From Ascarosepion bandense (lineage: Eukaryota > Mollusca > Cephalopoda > Sepiida > Sepiidae), in contig JBBBDQ010000914.1 in NCBI GenBank assembly GCA_037127315.1, forward strand, positions 692,501 through 756,500: 64,000 bases of DNA, written 5' to 3'. How positions within the stretch are numbered: the first letter of the stretch is position 1; the number at the start of each line of letters is the position of its first letter. Below, piece after piece: positions 9,992 through 21,744 of this stretch. The notes beneath the pieces are model-generated. The model was not told where the DNA came from and did no database searches. It saw nothing but the letters and a program-made list of their open reading frames with translations. Position numbers and translations under genes: made by a program.

Positions 9992-11398
9992 TGCTGTTGG
10001 TTATGCAGATGATTTACATTTAAACGACAAAAAACTTTTATGATTGTGGGAAGATATAGAATTTTCATGTGTTTCTTTTTTGGCTATTCATATTGGAGAT
10101 TCATTTTGTGATTTGACCAAAAACACATACTAACCAATTTTTTCTCTTTTTTCTTTTTTTTCTTTCTTCCTGCCTCATCCTACCCTTTCCCTTGTTTCTT
10201 CCCCTCCTTAACGGTCAAGATGTTAACCTGCCTTTAACCTGATCTTATCATTTTCCATTTTTTTCTCTCCTTCAGTTTAATTACTTTTGATGCGATATAC
10301 TCATTCAGCACCAATTCTATTTTTGTCACTTACTTATCATTTTTAGTCTATTTATTTATTTGTTGTAAAGTTATTTTTAAAAAGGAGGATGTTTTTATCA
10401 AAAAAAATAATATTTTGGTCTATCTATTTATTTGTTGTAAAGGTTTTATAAAAAGAAAGATTTATTTTTTTTTAAAATTTTATGTTTCAATTTATTTTTA
10501 TATAGTTCGTCAGTAATTATTTTCTTAAGTACTTGTTGGTTATATGCATGTTATTCCATTTACATTTTTATCCATTTTCTAATGTGAATAATTTGTAATG
10601 TCTACATATGATATTTATTTCGTTGCGTTTATTTAATAGATTTTTATTCTTAAGGGAATTAATAATAAATAGTTTTTCCTAAAAACATAATGATCCTGGT
10701 TCATTTAAGGGCTTACATGTTTAGCTTTGTTTAGAATTTTCTAATTTATTGTGGGTGTTTTTGTTTATTCCCTTTAGGTACGAATGATATTTCTATAGGG
10801 ATGTTATATTTTTGTATTTCATTTATTGAATGAAGACGTTTGCTAGTATCCGCTGCTTTAGATTGTTTTTAGTACTCCCTATATAAATTTCTATATTTTT
10901 TGTGTTTTCCTCTGAACATATTTCGCATTGATAGACTATTGAGCACCTGTTTACTAACGGACAATCTATGGGGTTTTTACAATTACATTTTTTCTAGCCT
11001 AAATTGTTATTTTCTGTTATCCGGTTGTTTTTATTGATTTTGTTGAAGTTTTTTAAAATATTATTATTGGGATTTTTATAATTTTTTCTAGATTGTTCAT
11101 ACAGCTGTAACTTAGTTAATAGTGTTTTTATTAAAGATCTAACTTAGTAGATTTTTCCCGAAAAGTGTTTCCTAATTAACGCGAGGAATTTATTCCTCAA
11201 TTAACTAAAAGTCATCTAGTTGAAAGTGGGTGTGTACCAGATGATATTCCTATTCCTATTTTTTATTCGGGTGTTACATTTCTCGTTTACTTATTTAATA
11301 TTTGGTTTTTCGTATCCACTATTTTTTAATTAGCTGAACATCTACTAATTCTGTATTTTATTGATAAGGGTATATGCTTGATGACAGATGGAGGGTGG

Positions 11399-11827
11399 TT
11401 AGACTTTGGTTGAATGTATAAACATTGGTATTTGTATTGTTTTTTTTTTGTATGGTTGTATGGTTGGTGTATATTTTTCTCTAGATCTAAGGTTACACCG
11501 AAGAACTCTACTTTTTTTATTTTTGTTTAAATTGTTACATTTAATTGAGATTTTTTGTATCATTTTTCTAATTCTATCTATTTTGAAATTAGTAGCATTT
11601 CTTTTTATCATAAATCCATCGTCTCTATATAATCCAAAGTCTTTAGAATATACTTCCTTATAGTCTGTGAGATTATATAATATTAATGATCCTACCAGAT
11701 TTGAAGACCCAGTAGTGTCCATATATCCTATGTTAATATCAAAATTGTCCTCTTTGGAATTAATTTTTTCCGTTTTCTGTTCTTCTTTATGAATGAGCAC
11801 AGATGTTTTTGCATTCATTATTATCAT
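11399..11827 (-). pseudogene. PLE reverse transcriptase fragment (palm, RDD motif)
   Basis: Open 142-codon stretch starting MIIMNAKTSVLIHKEE. It contains the segment DINIGYMDTTGSSNLVGSLI and the catalytic-loop segment FGLYRDDGFMI, where the usual Y/F-x-D-D of reverse transcriptases is replaced by RDD. This combination is typical of an RT lineage found in PLE-like elements of cnidarians and molluscs. The paired copy at 28-30 kb reads DFGLYRDDG as GLYRDDGL with the same flanks. The N-terminal fingers are missing and the frame ends in the IPMFIHSTKV region, so this is a fragment, not a full enzyme. Confidence 0.7.
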
Positions 11828-11840
11828 ACTCTCCTCCTAT

Positions 11841-11879
11841 TATATATATATATATATATATATGATCAAACTAATCTCG

Positions 11880-11924
<45 letters not shown>
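11841..11924. repeat. Two (TA)n runs
   Basis: TA runs at 11,841-11,864 and 11,881-11,924, with 16 bases between them; they cut the 5' side of the PLE copy. Confidence 0.97.
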
Positions 11925-11930
<6 letters not shown>

Positions 11931-13050
11931 CCAAATAAAGTTTTGTTTTGGAGAGATGGGTATATCTATATATATCAAAACATTCACTGTATATTAGATA
12001 GTGTGGGTAAACCTGCTTTTTCCCCATTTCACAAAGGCTTCACTAAAATTTCCTCTATCAACACAAACACTTGTATTTAAGTTTATATGGATTTTAGATG
12101 AAGCTCTCCTGAAAAACTCCAGGAAAGAGCTAAGATGAAGACCAGAGTATAGTCAAGGTTATGCTAAACTAGGCAGTTTTATACACTGGGTATAGGTTAG
12201 GCTAGGCCAGTTTATACTCCCTGATATAAGTTGGGCTAGTTCAAAATATACACACCCTCGTTTGAAATGTGTTTATATAAAAGTATGTTGAAAATCCCAT
12301 AAAATGGTAACAATGAGAACCATTGTTCTTCACTTCAGAACGAAACGCTTTGAAGCAAAATGGAACAGTGTAAAACAGTTCCTAACCTATCTTACAATCT
12401 TGTGAAAATTGTCTGCAAGAACGGTACATAACAGTATATATTGGGGTCTACAAAAGGCAGGATATTGTAGTGAATAATGATGATCCCCGTTCTGAAAGGT
12501 TACGACACGCAAAAAAAGGACATGCCAGACAAAACATCCCTTTTTCTCGTGTAATAATATATAAATTATTGTATCGACAGATGGTGGCCGGTGATTCCAT
12601 TCATATTTCTTGTGCCTTTTCTACAATGCTCAATATCATTCTATTTCCGTAATTTGCACATTAGTAAGCCTAACATCTGTATGCCTATTGATTTTAGTCA
12701 GCCAATAACTGATTACGGCTGAATGTGTTCATATCAGCTAATCTTAGAAGTTTCTAGAATGGAGCCATCATATCACATTCTAGTTAAGTTATATGTATGT
12801 CAGTGTTAATAATAAAGGTGTTTGCAAATTAACATGGAATTTGAGTTTAGTCTATGCTATTTTCTGCTAAGAGGTATCGATTAGGCTAGATTGACTGACA
12901 GTCATCATCAGGGATTCTTTTCGATTATAGTAAGTTAACCGTTTTTTCTTCTGGGAGATGGTTTAACTGGGCTGTTATAACAGCATCATTACGAAGTTAT
13001 CTCGGTGGATATTGTGAAATGATCGTCTATATATTGCATGTAATTTCAAG
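11925..13050. other. Unassigned sequence with a short minisatellite
   Basis: Slightly less AT-rich than average. Includes the three-unit minisatellite at 12,161-12,253 and a 60-codon frame at 12,470-12,652 that I do not recognise. An AATAAA-like signal lies near 12,810. Could hold a decayed LTR, but no ends were found. Confidence 0.4.
12161..12253 (+). repeat. Approx. 35-bp minisatellite, three imperfect units
   Basis: Units start at about 12,161, 12,196 and 12,231. They share a core like TTAGGCTAGGCCAGTTTATA, with divergence between units and a partial third unit. Confidence 0.6.
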
Positions 13051-13053
13051 TAA

Positions 13054-14108
13054 ATTTATTTAAATATGGGTTAGAACCGCCTTTAGCAGTAATTACAGCT
13101 TTAATTCTGCTTGGGATCAACTCATACTAAATTTGAATTGTTTCCAGAGGAACTTCTTTTCATTCTTCAGCTAAAATATTCTCCAATTATTCTAATGATG
13201 TTGGTAGGGGATATCGACTCCTCACTTGTTTTATTAAATAAACCATAAATATTCAACGATGCTGAGATCTAGGGACTGTGGTGGCCAGATGGGATGTTTT
13301 ATTTTCTTAGAATGTTCTTTGTGCCATTCAGCTACAACTTTAGCAGTATGAGTGCATTATTATCCTGAAAGATGGAATTTTCCTCCGGAAACAGTTCTTG
13401 AAAGATAGTATGAAGCTGATCACTTATAATTCTTAAATATTTCTGACTGTTTATTCTAATATGGAGGGAAAACAATTAGGGTACCAGATCTCTAAGATGT
13501 AATCTTCTAGATAATCACAGAGCCTCCTCCATATTTAACAGCTGAAAGAAAGCAGCCTGTATAAAATACATATTTTGGCTGTTGCCAAAAGTATACTAAT
13601 TCGGATGTGGTAAATAATTTAAGGACTCATCAGAGAATATGATATTCTTCCACTGCTCTTCTGAATAATTCTGATGTTTTTTAAACCACTCTGAACACTT
13701 TTTTCTGTGATTAGCTGCTTTCTGACTGCAGCCTCCTCATGAAAGCTAGCTCTATGTAACGCCCGGTGAACAATTTTTGTTGAGACGGGGTTTTGGATGT
13801 TTTCATTAAGTTAGGCAGTAATTTTGCTATCCGTAGTTTTATGTTCTTTTCGAAGAATTCGTGTAAGAGTTCTACGGTCCTTCTCAGATACCTTTTGGTT
13901 TCCTTCCTGAGTTTTGAATGAGTAGAATGTTTTTCTTTCTTTTTTCAAACGCAGTCATTACTTTTGAGACTGTGCTTCTTGATACGCATAGCAGTTCAAC
14001 CCTATTAGTGAAGTTGGAACCCGTAAACCGAGCACCATCAATTTGACCTATTTGAAATGTAGATAGATCCTTAATTTTAATCAATTTTGATGAACCTATT
14101 TAAATAAT
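13054..14108 (-). mobile_element. Tc1/mariner-superfamily transposon, decayed
   Basis: About 1.05 kb. Imperfect terminal inverted repeats are possible: TTATTTAAATATGGG at the left and TTATTTAAATAGG on the opposite strand at the right. The N-terminal helix-turn-helix is open at 13,884-14,084. The catalytic end near 13,260-13,375 reads FQDNNA, then HTAKVVAEWHKEHSKK, then IWPPQSLDLSIVEYLW. The position that aligns with the catalytic Asp of FQxDNA is Asn, and a small deletion disrupts the frame between the two pieces. Allowing for that lesion, the Asp-to-Glu spacing is about 36 residues rather than 34, as in the DD36E group; this count is uncertain. Confidence 0.75.
13884..14084 (-). pseudogene. 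Tc1-type transposase N-terminal DNA-binding domain
   Basis: 66-codon open stretch with LSTFQIGQIDGARFTGSNFT, then VSRSTVSKVMTAFEK and a SGRKPK basic end. This matches the paired helix-turn-helix that binds the terminal repeats in Tc1-like transposases. The frame is lost after the GRKPK GRPR-like motif, so only the DNA-binding part stays open. Confidence 0.8.
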
Positions 14109-14109
14109 A

Positions 14110-15650
14110 TATGTAAAAAACAACTGTTTTACCAAAGACATGACGTACTACTAATATTAAATAAAGAAAATAGACAAGCTTTTGACAGTTTAATTAAATT
14201 TTTAATTTATGCTTTTATGGTATTAAATGTTTCCATTATATTTTAATCACTAAAAAGACGAGAAATATGTTTGGTTTCTTTCCAGAGAAAAATTACCCAA
14301 TACAGACATGGTTTACATTTACAAGTGTCAGATCGGACCAAAAGCTAATATTGCTGTTATATCTGGACTAGACATATCGAATCCCCACTTTCCAAACTTG
14401 ATAGAGTTCAAAATTGTCTACGACGCCAGGTCAGAGACTATTATCCACTTGTTGTATAACGTTGTTTTACGACACATATTCAGCAGTCAACTTCCTCCCG
14501 TTTGACTCTTTACACAACACTTTATTCATTCCATAGGCAACATATGCAGATAGATAAAATCCTATTTGCCAATCCCACGGCATCACTTTACATTTCCCAC
14601 AGATAAAACGTCCAAAGTATTTCGCTACTCTATTGCTATTTCCATAGAAAAACCTTGTGGCATGCTATATTCCTTATTCGTAGCATATTTACAGCTAAGA
14701 TACGCAATGTGCTTGTACGAATCATTCACTTCTAATTCCAAAGAAAAAACAGGATCCAATCAAATGGATTCTTATCAAGAGCAAACACTTTGTGGAGCAG
14801 ACTCGAGAGAATGATTCCCGGCTAACTAAAATCTTAACCTCTTCAAGTCTAGGACCAAATGTTATCTACCTTACAATTTCCCATAGTTTTCTTCCATTAC
14901 CGTCCCCTCTTACTTCCATACGACCATCTTATTCTGTACTTCTCTTATGTAAGTGCCTCTTGGCCCTTATATTGTCTAAACAATCATAAAAAGAAAACAG
15001 GAAAAATATTATCTTTAATGACCGAAGACAAACACGCTTCATAATAATCGAATAATATGCACACAAAATTTATGAAAAACAAATTGGTTAAAAATTAATC
15101 GGGAAGGGCTTTATTTTATGCTTAGTTTTATTCAGAGAGATTATTACAATATACTGAAGAAAAATCTGAAATAATATTATCTTCTAAGAACAAGAGTATT
15201 AGGAATATGTAATCTTTTGTTAGGATTGTGTATTAAGACTGCATGACAATTTCGTACTGTACTTATTGTCTATCTTACAATTGTAACTTTTCATTGACGA
15301 TCAAGCCGGATATCTAAATTTCTTGGCTTGATATTAATGTTTTTAATGATACAGATTTAAATAAAGCAAAACACAAGTTTTGAAACTGAAAAATAAAATA
15401 AATAAAAATAACAGGATGACTGAAACAACTTCCTAGGGACCAATTTTGAAGCTTCTCCAATCAGATAGACGACTGAATTATCAGACTGAAAATGTTGATT
15501 AAATTGTTTACCCACAAGGGAGGAGGATGTTGATATTTTGGCATCTGCTTATTGGCAATCGTTCAAAATGTATTTTTGAATTTTCTACAAGAATCTTCCA
15601 TTTTTAATCCATTTATATCAGCTTCAATTTAGTCATTAGAGATATGGACA

Positions 15651-15711
<61 letters not shown>

Positions 15712-17260
15712 ATTAGTTAGTTTTAAATTACAGTTGTATTAAAATTGTTAAATACAATTATATTGTGGAAATTTTGAATATTTTTCATTTGTAAAGGAAT
15801 TATTTTGCGACCTATGTTTGTACCTTTCGGTGTCGTCAGGCAATTTACAATAACTCATTTTACCGTTTCCAAATACTCACGTAACAGGGATCTTTCATAA
15901 ACGCGCATTTTTTTAAAATTTGAAGTTACTTAAAAGTCTTAGAACACATTCATCTATCAGTGTATAATCCTAGTAGATATTTATTGGTATGGTTACACTT
16001 GGACATAATATCTGTTCTTTCATTTAGATATTTAATTTTGTCTGGGAACAACATAATAACCCCTGGCATAATCTGCATATTTTACCACAGTTTTAAGGTT
16101 GGCTATTTTTACTGTGCTGTAAGATATATCGAGGTATTTTTCATACATCAGGTTTAATATCCACACGTGTACATTTAAACTGGAAAACCTCAAAAATTGT
16201 ACAAAACTGGCTAGCCACGATTGGATATTACGGTTGTTTACATTAATAGAATAACAATATAACCTCTAATTTATCAAAGAACGTACACGATAAGCAAATG
16301 TTTAACGAAGGTTATATTATTTGTTCACGACAGTAAATGAACTTTGAAAAAAATCTCAATTTTCAATAAAGTAAAAATTCCGAATATGTTTTTATAAATT
16401 ATTTATCATGCATATACCGTATTGAAAAAAAAACTGTATATCAATTTTTTATATACAATTTTGGATAATCTATGACAATTTGGAAAATTAAATTATTACG
16501 GCGTGGGATATTTATTAACGAAACTGATAAAAACAAAACAAAAATAAAATGAAGTCGGCCTGACTGTATATCCCTTTTTAAAACTCATATTTAAAAAAAT
16601 CAAAAATATATATATTTAAAAATCAAAAATTAAATTTAAAATTTTCAGTGCCCATCTCCTTGGTGCGTATGTGCAATCTCGTCAATATATACCTCACTTT
16701 GATCCGTTAATATCCCAAAGGAAGAAACGCGTCACACGAAAACATTTTCTTCTCTAATTGTCATAGATTTTCTTAAAAAATACTTTTTTCCTTTAATGAT
16801 GAAACTATTCATTTAACGTTAGATATACAATGACGTATATTTTATTTCTATTTAGTCTAAAAAAGCGACCATTAATCCGCAATAAATATTATGTTGTGTC
16901 AAAATTAAATTTTGGTTTTTGGTGTGCAATCGATTTTTATACCAGCTAACAAAAAGACGTTGCTACAATGTTTCTGTAATATTACATGAAGATTGTAAAA
17001 AATCTTTGACTCTCCACAACATGACCGCACGTTATCTTCTAATTTTTAAAATACTTTTCCTTGTGGCGTTACATTAACACACTTTCTTTAATAATAATGA
17101 CTGTTGCGTAATTGTGTGCGTATATATATATATTCCCATACTATAATGCTCATGGAGAGAGAAACAATAGCGATAGAGTGTAGGCTCAGTTCATTTTCTT
17201 TGCCACCAGTTATTAAACTTGAAATTGCTTTTTGCAATTAATATGTCCTTGAGTAGTGAA
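14110..17260. other. AT-rich stretch, no gene recognised
   Basis: Contains a (TA)n run of about 54 bases at 15,654-15,707 and a shorter one near 17,122. Open frames at 14,308-15,044 and 15,960-16,157 show no known domain. I cannot exclude a decayed element at 14.3-15.0 kb, where composition is slightly more balanced. Confidence 0.5.
15654..15707. repeat. (TA)n microsatellite
   Basis: About 54 bases of pure TA. Confidence 0.98.

Positions 17261-17261
<1 letters not shown>

Positions 17262-17345
<84 letters not shown>
17262..17345. repeat. Compound (GT)-(TA)-(TTA) microsatellite
   Basis: GT run, then about 54 bases of TA, then nine or more TTA units. Confidence 0.97.
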
Positions 17346-17347
<2 letters not shown>

Positions 17348-17351
17348 CATA

Positions 17352-17465
17352 CTCCAACTTGATAGCTATAATATTTCGGTATTTAATACATTATCGTAAG
17401 GCAATGAAGGATTTCCACTGCCTCATAATGGTGACACTTTATAGCTATCAAATTGCAATATCATA
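17352..17465 (+). mobile_element. PLE 3'-end relic with outer inverted arms
   Basis: TTGATAGCTATAA (about 17,359) and TTATAGCTATCAA (about 17,439) are the same outer arms seen around the hammerhead-like motif at 7,400-7,471. The inner core box reads CTCATAA and the GAAA is lost, so the motif is dead. The fragment is only the 3' tail of the element and lies between two microsatellite blocks. Confidence 0.6.
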
Positions 17466-17510
<45 letters not shown>

Positions 17511-17513
17511 CAC

Positions 17514-17551
<38 letters not shown>
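17466..17551. repeat. (ACT)n-(AAT)n microsatellite
   Basis: About 15 ACT units followed by about 12 AAT units. It starts where the PLE 3' relic ends. Confidence 0.97.
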
Positions 17552-17554
<3 letters not shown>

Positions 17555-17725
17555 GATATATATCTATACTTTACTTTCGTATTGAGAAATTTTTGAAAGT
17601 AAATAATTAACTGAGGACTTTAAGATATTGAATAGTAGAAACATCAACATACATGTTGTCGTCATTTTAGACGGCATATCGAAATGATATTTTGCTGTTT
17701 TTTTTTACCCAACGGGCCCAATAGT

Positions 17726-17808
17726 AATGTTTATAATAAAGGTAACGTTACATTAATATAAAATATGTAATATTTATAATAAAGGCAAGTTACATTAATA
17801 TATTATGT
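17726..17808 (+). repeat. Two-copy tandem repeat of about 41 bp
   Basis: Unit 1 (17,726-17,768) and unit 2 (17,769-17,808) both contain TTTATAATAAAGG and TTACATTAATAT, with a few differences. Confidence 0.8.
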
Positions 17809-18300
17809 ACAAGTTACAGAAAAAATATTAGAATGTGCATTCATTATGTAAATTAGTGATTTTCAAATGAAAAAAATAGCACTACACGTGTTACTCAAGT
17901 ACCGCTCCCGTTTTTGTATTTTCAAAGTTACCATTACCAATGATACCTATTCATGTGGCCGGATCGGAAGTGTTAGAATCATTTCGACTAAAAACATTTC
18001 CTACATTCTGACTGTATAGAGTTGCATGTTTATTTATATCGACGCAAAATGATTTCTTGCTGCATAAATACAAGTTGCCATTTTTCAACCATTAATTATT
18101 TAACTTTCAATATTTGTTTTGTATATGAATAAAAGTTTAAATGGTTAATAATATAAGATCAGGCTTGAAAATTTTTCAGATAGGATAAGTATGAGTAATG
18201 ATTATGTAAATTGTTTTAAAACAGCTGTAATGTATAATGAATATACTTAAAAAAATGATTCATTTTTAGATGTAAATCTTGCCTCTTTTCAATAATTCTT
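17809..18300. other. Unassigned AT-rich sequence
   Basis: No coding or repeat signal recognised. Confidence 0.5.
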
Positions 18301-18302
18301 AG

Positions 18303-18600
18303 GTCAGTCAGTTAAGTGCCATACATGCTTCAACGATTATGTCTCCAAAGAGATATGACTGACTTAGCAGAAGATTTTCCCGCGGTAAGTTGCCATTACT
18401 TTCTGTGGCAGACTGGTTGCCAACGAAGGCCATGGACCTCAATCTGTCTTGTTATTTAACCCATATCTGGAGAGAAGATACGGATTAATACTTTTTGCAA
18501 GAACATTTGCGCAAAAGTGAATGCATTGAATTTGACTAGAATTCGAACTAGATTTTCTGATTTTTCGTCCGAGGTGATATCTACTGCATGACAATGCCCA
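18303..18600 (-). mobile_element. tRNA-derived SINE (family 1)
   Basis: Nearly full copy in reverse orientation. On the minus strand the tRNA-like head with B-box TAGTTCGAATTC (near 18,540-18,555) comes first. Then come the conserved body with CAACCAGTCTGCCACAG and a (TGAC)n-type tail at 18,303. Eight copies of this family lie in the window. Structure fits the tRNA-derived retroposons reported from octopus; the exact family name was not checked. Confidence 0.85.
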
Positions 18601-19526
18601 TATTTACATGGCTTGCGATTTTTCGATCGACAATTAAATTATCAGTATTGTCAATCAGTAACTCATTCGCTTGATATTAAGTTCATTATATTTAACTATT
18701 ACGTATATTAATCAAATTATTTATATTGTGTATCTTTTAAAGTTAAGAGAAATACTAGGTTTATTATTACTGAGTTTGTTACCTATGGTGTTTGTTAACC
18801 CCAATTTTCTTTAAAAGTTCGTAGTTCCTAGTTATTAACCTTTTTCTTTTGCTCCCTCTAACTCCATTCCCGATCTTCGGAGACCATGTAGCATTCAGTT
18901 GTAGATCAGTTGTCGTGAGAAACAGACGCCAGGGACGTATTTCTTTGAAAATTCGAAGTGACTGGCTCAGTGTTAAGTGCTTTTGTAAACCGAGTTAAAT
19001 TTCTTAAGATATTCTTACGTTTCTATACGAATCCAAGTAACTGATGTTCAAACTGTTCATTCTTTCAAGTTTAATTTCTCATTTAGCTAAAGATATTGTA
19101 TTCTCTCTATCCAAATCCAGTGGAATAATATTCTTCTATGCATGTATTTTTTAATCTTTGGACAATGGGAGAGGATTAAAAATTTTCGGATAGACACTTT
19201 TTACTAAACCAGTATTTTAATGATTAAATATTAGAAATCAGTCGCTCCTAAAATCTTTCAACACACCTTACCCTAACAGCAGCATCAACCAATGTATCTA
19301 GGCAAAGAGAGTCTGACGGCTCCCACCCTTCATTAGACATGTTTTAATCAAATGTGTTATTCTTTCGGACATGGTATTATTTTCAATGCAATTCCTCTTC
19401 TGGATGTTGGGTATAACGACCCTCTATAGGTTCCTATTTTGAATTATCTGAGAATTGACACGTATTCTTAGGAAAATTGGTATACTGCTTCCTGTTTCCT
19501 TTTGGATATCTTCAGTTTTCTTTTCT

Positions 19527-19690
19527 TAAACTGGTTGCCACACAAGTATTGAGAGCCAAGTTGACTCGGTTAATTACTTCATAGATGAGGAGAGAAGAGA
19601 TAAATCCAAAACTTTCACAAGAATAGGTGCGGAAGTGAATCCAGCAGATGTATTCAGAGTTTGAACTCAATTCGCCGATCTTCTTTTCCA
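19527..19690 (-). mobile_element. tRNA-derived SINE (family 1), partial
   Basis: Holds the head half and part of the body (AACCAGTTT, GAGTTTGAACTCAATTC as a B-box relic on the plus side). The tail half is missing. It abuts the LINE 3' end at about 19,691. Confidence 0.65.
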
Positions 19691-19937
19691 CGGTCTATAT
19701 TCATTACTATGCACCCATAAGGTCAACAGACACCTCATATAACACTAACCTGCATCTATTCTCTCAAACACTCTCACCATCTACCCAACCCTCATTCTCG
19801 GTATCCTTACCCGTCTATCATCTCCCTTCTGACATTTCTTATATCTAACCATCCTTTCTCATCACTTTCCCTCCTATGTAACTCCCTGCGCAATAGTGGC
19901 AGTGGAATGCCTTGTTCGGGGTGAAACGATTAAAATA
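19691..19937 (+). mobile_element. LINE 3' UTR and terminus (family A)
   Basis: C/T-rich 3' UTR ending in CCCTGCGCAATAGTGGCAG, then TTCGGGGTGAAACGATTAAA and a (TA)n run. The same terminus occurs at 20,445 (reverse), 22,946 and 52,650, which marks a common LINE 3' end. No RT sequence is left in this copy. Confidence 0.7.
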
Positions 19938-20089
19938 TATATATATATATACCAGAACTAAATGCCTGACCTAATCTTTTATCTGTTACTCAACTTCAGG
20001 TGATCGACGTATTAGCATTTTACGATACCGCATTCCTGTATTGTTACCCGTATAGACAAGCTATTTAAGTAGGTTATTTACTATTTCTC

Positions 20090-20310
20090 TCTGCCTCCCT
20101 TTCTTGAATTGTATCCTGCTAAAGTCAGATTTTTCAAACGCATTTTATTCTCATATGTTGCAGAAATATCAACGGTTTCTTGACAATTTTAATTGTAAAG
20201 GTCTTTCTAGCTTCAATTTTTCTTAAAACTTCCTCGATGCTTAGATGCTCGGTCCATATTATTCTCAGCTTCCTTTACTAGAAGCATGTCTCAGTTACCT
20301 CAAGTTTCCT
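20090..20310 (-). pseudogene. RTE-like LINE fragment (RT C-terminal region)
   Basis: The minus strand reads RKLRIIWTEHLSIEEVLRKI around 20,215-20,290. This is the segment after the RT domain typical of RTE-like LINEs of molluscs (consensus WTEHxSNEEVLRKI). A longer piece of the same region lies at 35,692-36,280. Frames are broken on both sides. Confidence 0.65.
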
Positions 20311-20444
20311 ATTCATCTGTGACAAAATGATTCAGCATTTATTGTCATAAAGTATACATATTATTAGTATTAAACTACTTACATTTTACGACTTATTTTC
20401 TTCATCACTATTGCCATGTTCTTTTTTGCATTATTTTTTAAATC

Positions 20445-21075
20445 TTTTCGCCCCAAGCAAGGTGGTAATGTCACTGATATGCAGAGGACTACATAAGAGT
20501 AACGTTTAGATAGGAGGAGAGTGAAGAGAAAGTCGAACCAGTTACAGGGGGTGTCAGAGAAAGAGCAAGAGAAGGACGAGAACACAGGTTTGAAGACAGT
20601 CGCGAAGGTAAAGAGAAAGGAAAAGAACAAGATATATGGAGTGATGTAGAAAGAACTGTAGTCAAGTGGATAAGAGATGGGTATTGACATTGCATTTAAA
20701 TTCCTGAAGGTTGTAGCCATCAGAAAAGCAAGTATATGGAATGGAGTGCGGGAAGTGCGAGAGAAGAAGCCCATTCAAGCCGACCTTCATTATGTGGTTA
20801 GATAGGAAAGATGGAATCAGATCTAGCAAGAGTCTTGTGATACCATAGCCCTGTAGCTTGCGTAGAAGGCCATCGTGTCAAACCCTATCAAAAGCCTTTT
20901 AATTGTTCAGGGCACCAGCACGAGCCTCACCAGACTTATATGTACTCCGTGATAGTCGTTAGCATATCGGCCGTAGACCTGGCAAAACGGAAGCCGTACT
21001 GCCTGTCTGAGAATAGTTTATGGGCAGTAAGATGTTGAACTATTTCAGCATTTATAATAGCCTAGGTCTTCTAAC
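20445..21075 (-). pseudogene. LINE family A copy with internal deletion
   Basis: On the minus strand the RT palm is first: a degraded ALDISKAFDKVWH region and LLRKLQGYG-type sequence at about 20,790-20,940. At about 20,774 the sequence jumps directly to the C-terminal end and 3' UTR, ending in the family terminus at about 20,445 (TTGCTTGGGGCGAAAAG). Comparison with the copy at 38,520-39,735 shows that about 800 bases, including YADD and the thumb, are missing. Short GC bases are shared at the joint. Many stops; clearly dead. Confidence 0.75.
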
Positions 21076-21740
21076 TACAAGTCGGAAGCAGCAAACAGAA
21101 AACTGCCAACCCGGTACCATTGAAATAAGGAGACGTTGCCACTGACCACACACGTTGCAGGAAGCACCAATACTGAGCACTGAGGAGTGAAGAGAGAACA
21201 CTGGAAACCACTTCCAGAACAGGGATCAAGGGTTAATCATCTACCCCTGTTAAAGAGATTCGAGGAGAGTGAACCGGGCGAGAGTAGGATTATGTACTCC
21301 AATTGAAAAAAATTAAAAATAATTAAAAAAGATTAAAAATTAAAAAAGGAATAGAATAAAGAATTTAATTTAATTAAAATTCAACAGCCACATAAATTTT
21401 TAACATGTTAAAGAAAAGAAAAATCAAACGTTCAAATAAACATAACAGACATAAAAAGAAAATTAAAATTAATACCTACATAAGGAAATGCAGACATATA
21501 TGAAACATGACTTACATTTAAAGTATCATTAAGCTCACAACCCTCAAATGGTAACGGCTAGTAAGTTAAAATACTTTTGCAATTTTATAATTTTTAACTT
21601 TTGGCAGAAACCATAAAAAATGGGCAGGGATGGAGACTACATACTAACCCCTTTATGTGACCCGTAAGGAGGGGAAGAAAAGAGAAACAGAGCAAGAAAG
21701 ATAGAGAAAGAAAGAAAAAAGAAATAAAAGGAGAAAGTCC
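21076..21740. other. Unassigned sequence
   Basis: 21,076-21,300 is more balanced in composition and could be the 5' continuation of the LINE copy, but no RT motif was readable. 21,300-21,740 is A-rich with a C/T-rich opposite strand. Confidence 0.4.
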
Positions 21741-21744
21741 AACA

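Larger units (their letters stand above)
9803..11835 (-). mobile_element. Penelope-like element with GLYRDDG reverse transcriptase, copy 1
   Basis: Minus-strand remnant bounded by (TA)n on both sides (9,783-9,801 and 11,841 on). From its 5' end it holds the RT palm region (11,399-11,827), then heavily broken post-RT sequence with a KHFP-like segment and a cysteine-rich linker near 10,950-11,170. The 3' region carries a hammerhead at 9,937-9,991. A second copy at 28,005-30,425 aligns along its length and extends further 5'. The RT N-terminal part is truncated here exactly at the (TA)n run. Confidence 0.75.

Noticed and set aside
12880..12920. Reverse-strand CCTGATGATGACTGTCAGTC, a hammerhead core box with a pairing stem
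   Set aside because: No GAAA follows the stem and no cleavage site or stem I is in place.
17466..17551. CRISPR-like or regulatory array
   Set aside because: It is a plain trinucleotide microsatellite with no spacers.
20379..20774. 131-codon reverse frame as a gene
   Set aside because: It reads the 3' UTR of a LINE copy and ends in its 3' terminus; composition is Ser/Phe/Leu-rich by chance.
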